A DNA stretch of 64,000 nucleotides. It comes from Flammeovirga yaeyamensis (GTDB lineage: Bacteria; Bacteroidota; Bacteroidia; Cytophagales; Flammeovirgaceae). Below, in pieces: positions 63,719 to 64,000 of the stretch (position 1 is its first letter; every line of letters starts with the position of its first letter). The translations under genes and the position numbers were made by a program. The notes under the pieces are model-generated. The model made no database searches, had not been told where the DNA came from, and was given only the letters and a program-made list of their open reading frames with translations. The stretch is from assembly GCF_018736045.1 (NCBI RefSeq), contig NZ_CP076133.1:496001-560000 (forward strand). Direction: 5' to 3'.

Positions 63719-64000
63719 ATGAAAATAAAAAGCTTAATGACTATTTGTTTCTCTTTATTGATGATATCAAATAGTTATTCTCAAGATAAAAAGCCCAATA
63801 TCGTTCTATTTTTTGTAGACGATATGGGCTGGAAAGACCCTGCTTTTATGGGATCAGATTATCACGAAACGCCTAACTTGGATCAAATGGCATCAGAAGG
63901 ATTTGTCTTTCATAATGCTTATTCAGCTGGACCAAACTGTGCTCCTTCAAGAGCAAGTTTAATGTCAGGTCAATATTCTCCAAGACATGGTAAAGTGGCG
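63719..64000 (+). CDS. Sulfatase, partial (cut by the window end)
   Basis: The first 94 codons of an S1 sulfatase. Signal peptide MKIKSLMTICFSLLMISNSYS, metal block FVDDMGWKDPAFMG, formylglycine site C74-A-P-S-R. It starts 5 nt after the previous gene. The rest lies outside the window. Confidence 0.93.
   Translation, partial: MKIKSLMTICFSLLMISNSYSQDKKPNIVLFFVDDMGWKDPAFMGSDYHETPNLDQMASEGFVFHNAYSAGPNCAPSRASLMSGQYSPRHGKVA

Overview
The window looks like a chromosomal segment of a marine, polysaccharide-degrading member of the Bacteroidota, most likely a Cytophagales bacterium close to Flammeovirga. The genus is an inference. The phylum rests on SusC/SusD pairs, hybrid two-component regulators, type IX secretion C-terminal domains, many formylglycine sulfatases, AT-rich DNA, and promoters of the Bacteroidota type (TAnnTTTG at -7, no strong Shine-Dalgarno sites).

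Positions 1-17.3 kb carry mostly core or general metabolic genes in short units: a solitary rpoA with its own terminator, a YtfJ-like protein, a cysteine desulfidase-family enzyme, a degenerate adenylation/thioesterase-like protein, a group II PLP decarboxylase, a GH53 galactanase behind a palindromic operator, an acetyltransferase, a Bcr/CflA exporter with a YchJ-like protein, a large repeat-containing secreted protein, and the tdh-kbl threonine degradation operon. A parS-like 16-mer lies at 4273-4288.

Positions 17.4-20.5 kb hold the most unusual structure. A CAT-like acyltransferase gene (17464-18168, minus) has its first 56 bp duplicated at 20369-20424. The right copy keeps a promoter-like box and a start codon but stops after 19 codons. 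Between the copies lies a very AT-rich three-gene cassette: a STAS+GHKL ATPase, a DUF4325-type STAS-like protein, and a small membrane coiled-coil protein. This looks like an integration that split the gene and supplied a replacement 5' end. The cassette itself resembles a phosphorelay/partner-switch module of unknown role.

Positions 20.5-64 kb are a sulfated-glycan utilisation locus after a MepA-like endopeptidase gene. It contains two HTCS regulators (21433-25458 and 58037-62113), two large T9SS-secreted GLUG/bacterial-repeat proteins, seven sulfatases (the last cut by the window end), a GH2 beta-mannosidase, a GH42-like enzyme, two tandem SusC/SusD pairs and a DUF1735-type surface lipoprotein. 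A probable single transcript runs from a promoter near 32803 to a terminator at 52904-52938 and covers ten genes. A direct-repeat motif (TATATMACCYCTT-like, 22-bp period) lies 26-27 bp before the -7 box of four transcription units and is a candidate HTCS operator. The working model is: sulfatases desulfate a beta-mannose- and possibly galactose-containing algal glycan, GH2 and GH42-like enzymes cut it, SusC/D import the products, and the HTCS proteins sense them. No polysaccharide lyase or obvious endo-acting enzyme for this glycan is visible in the window.
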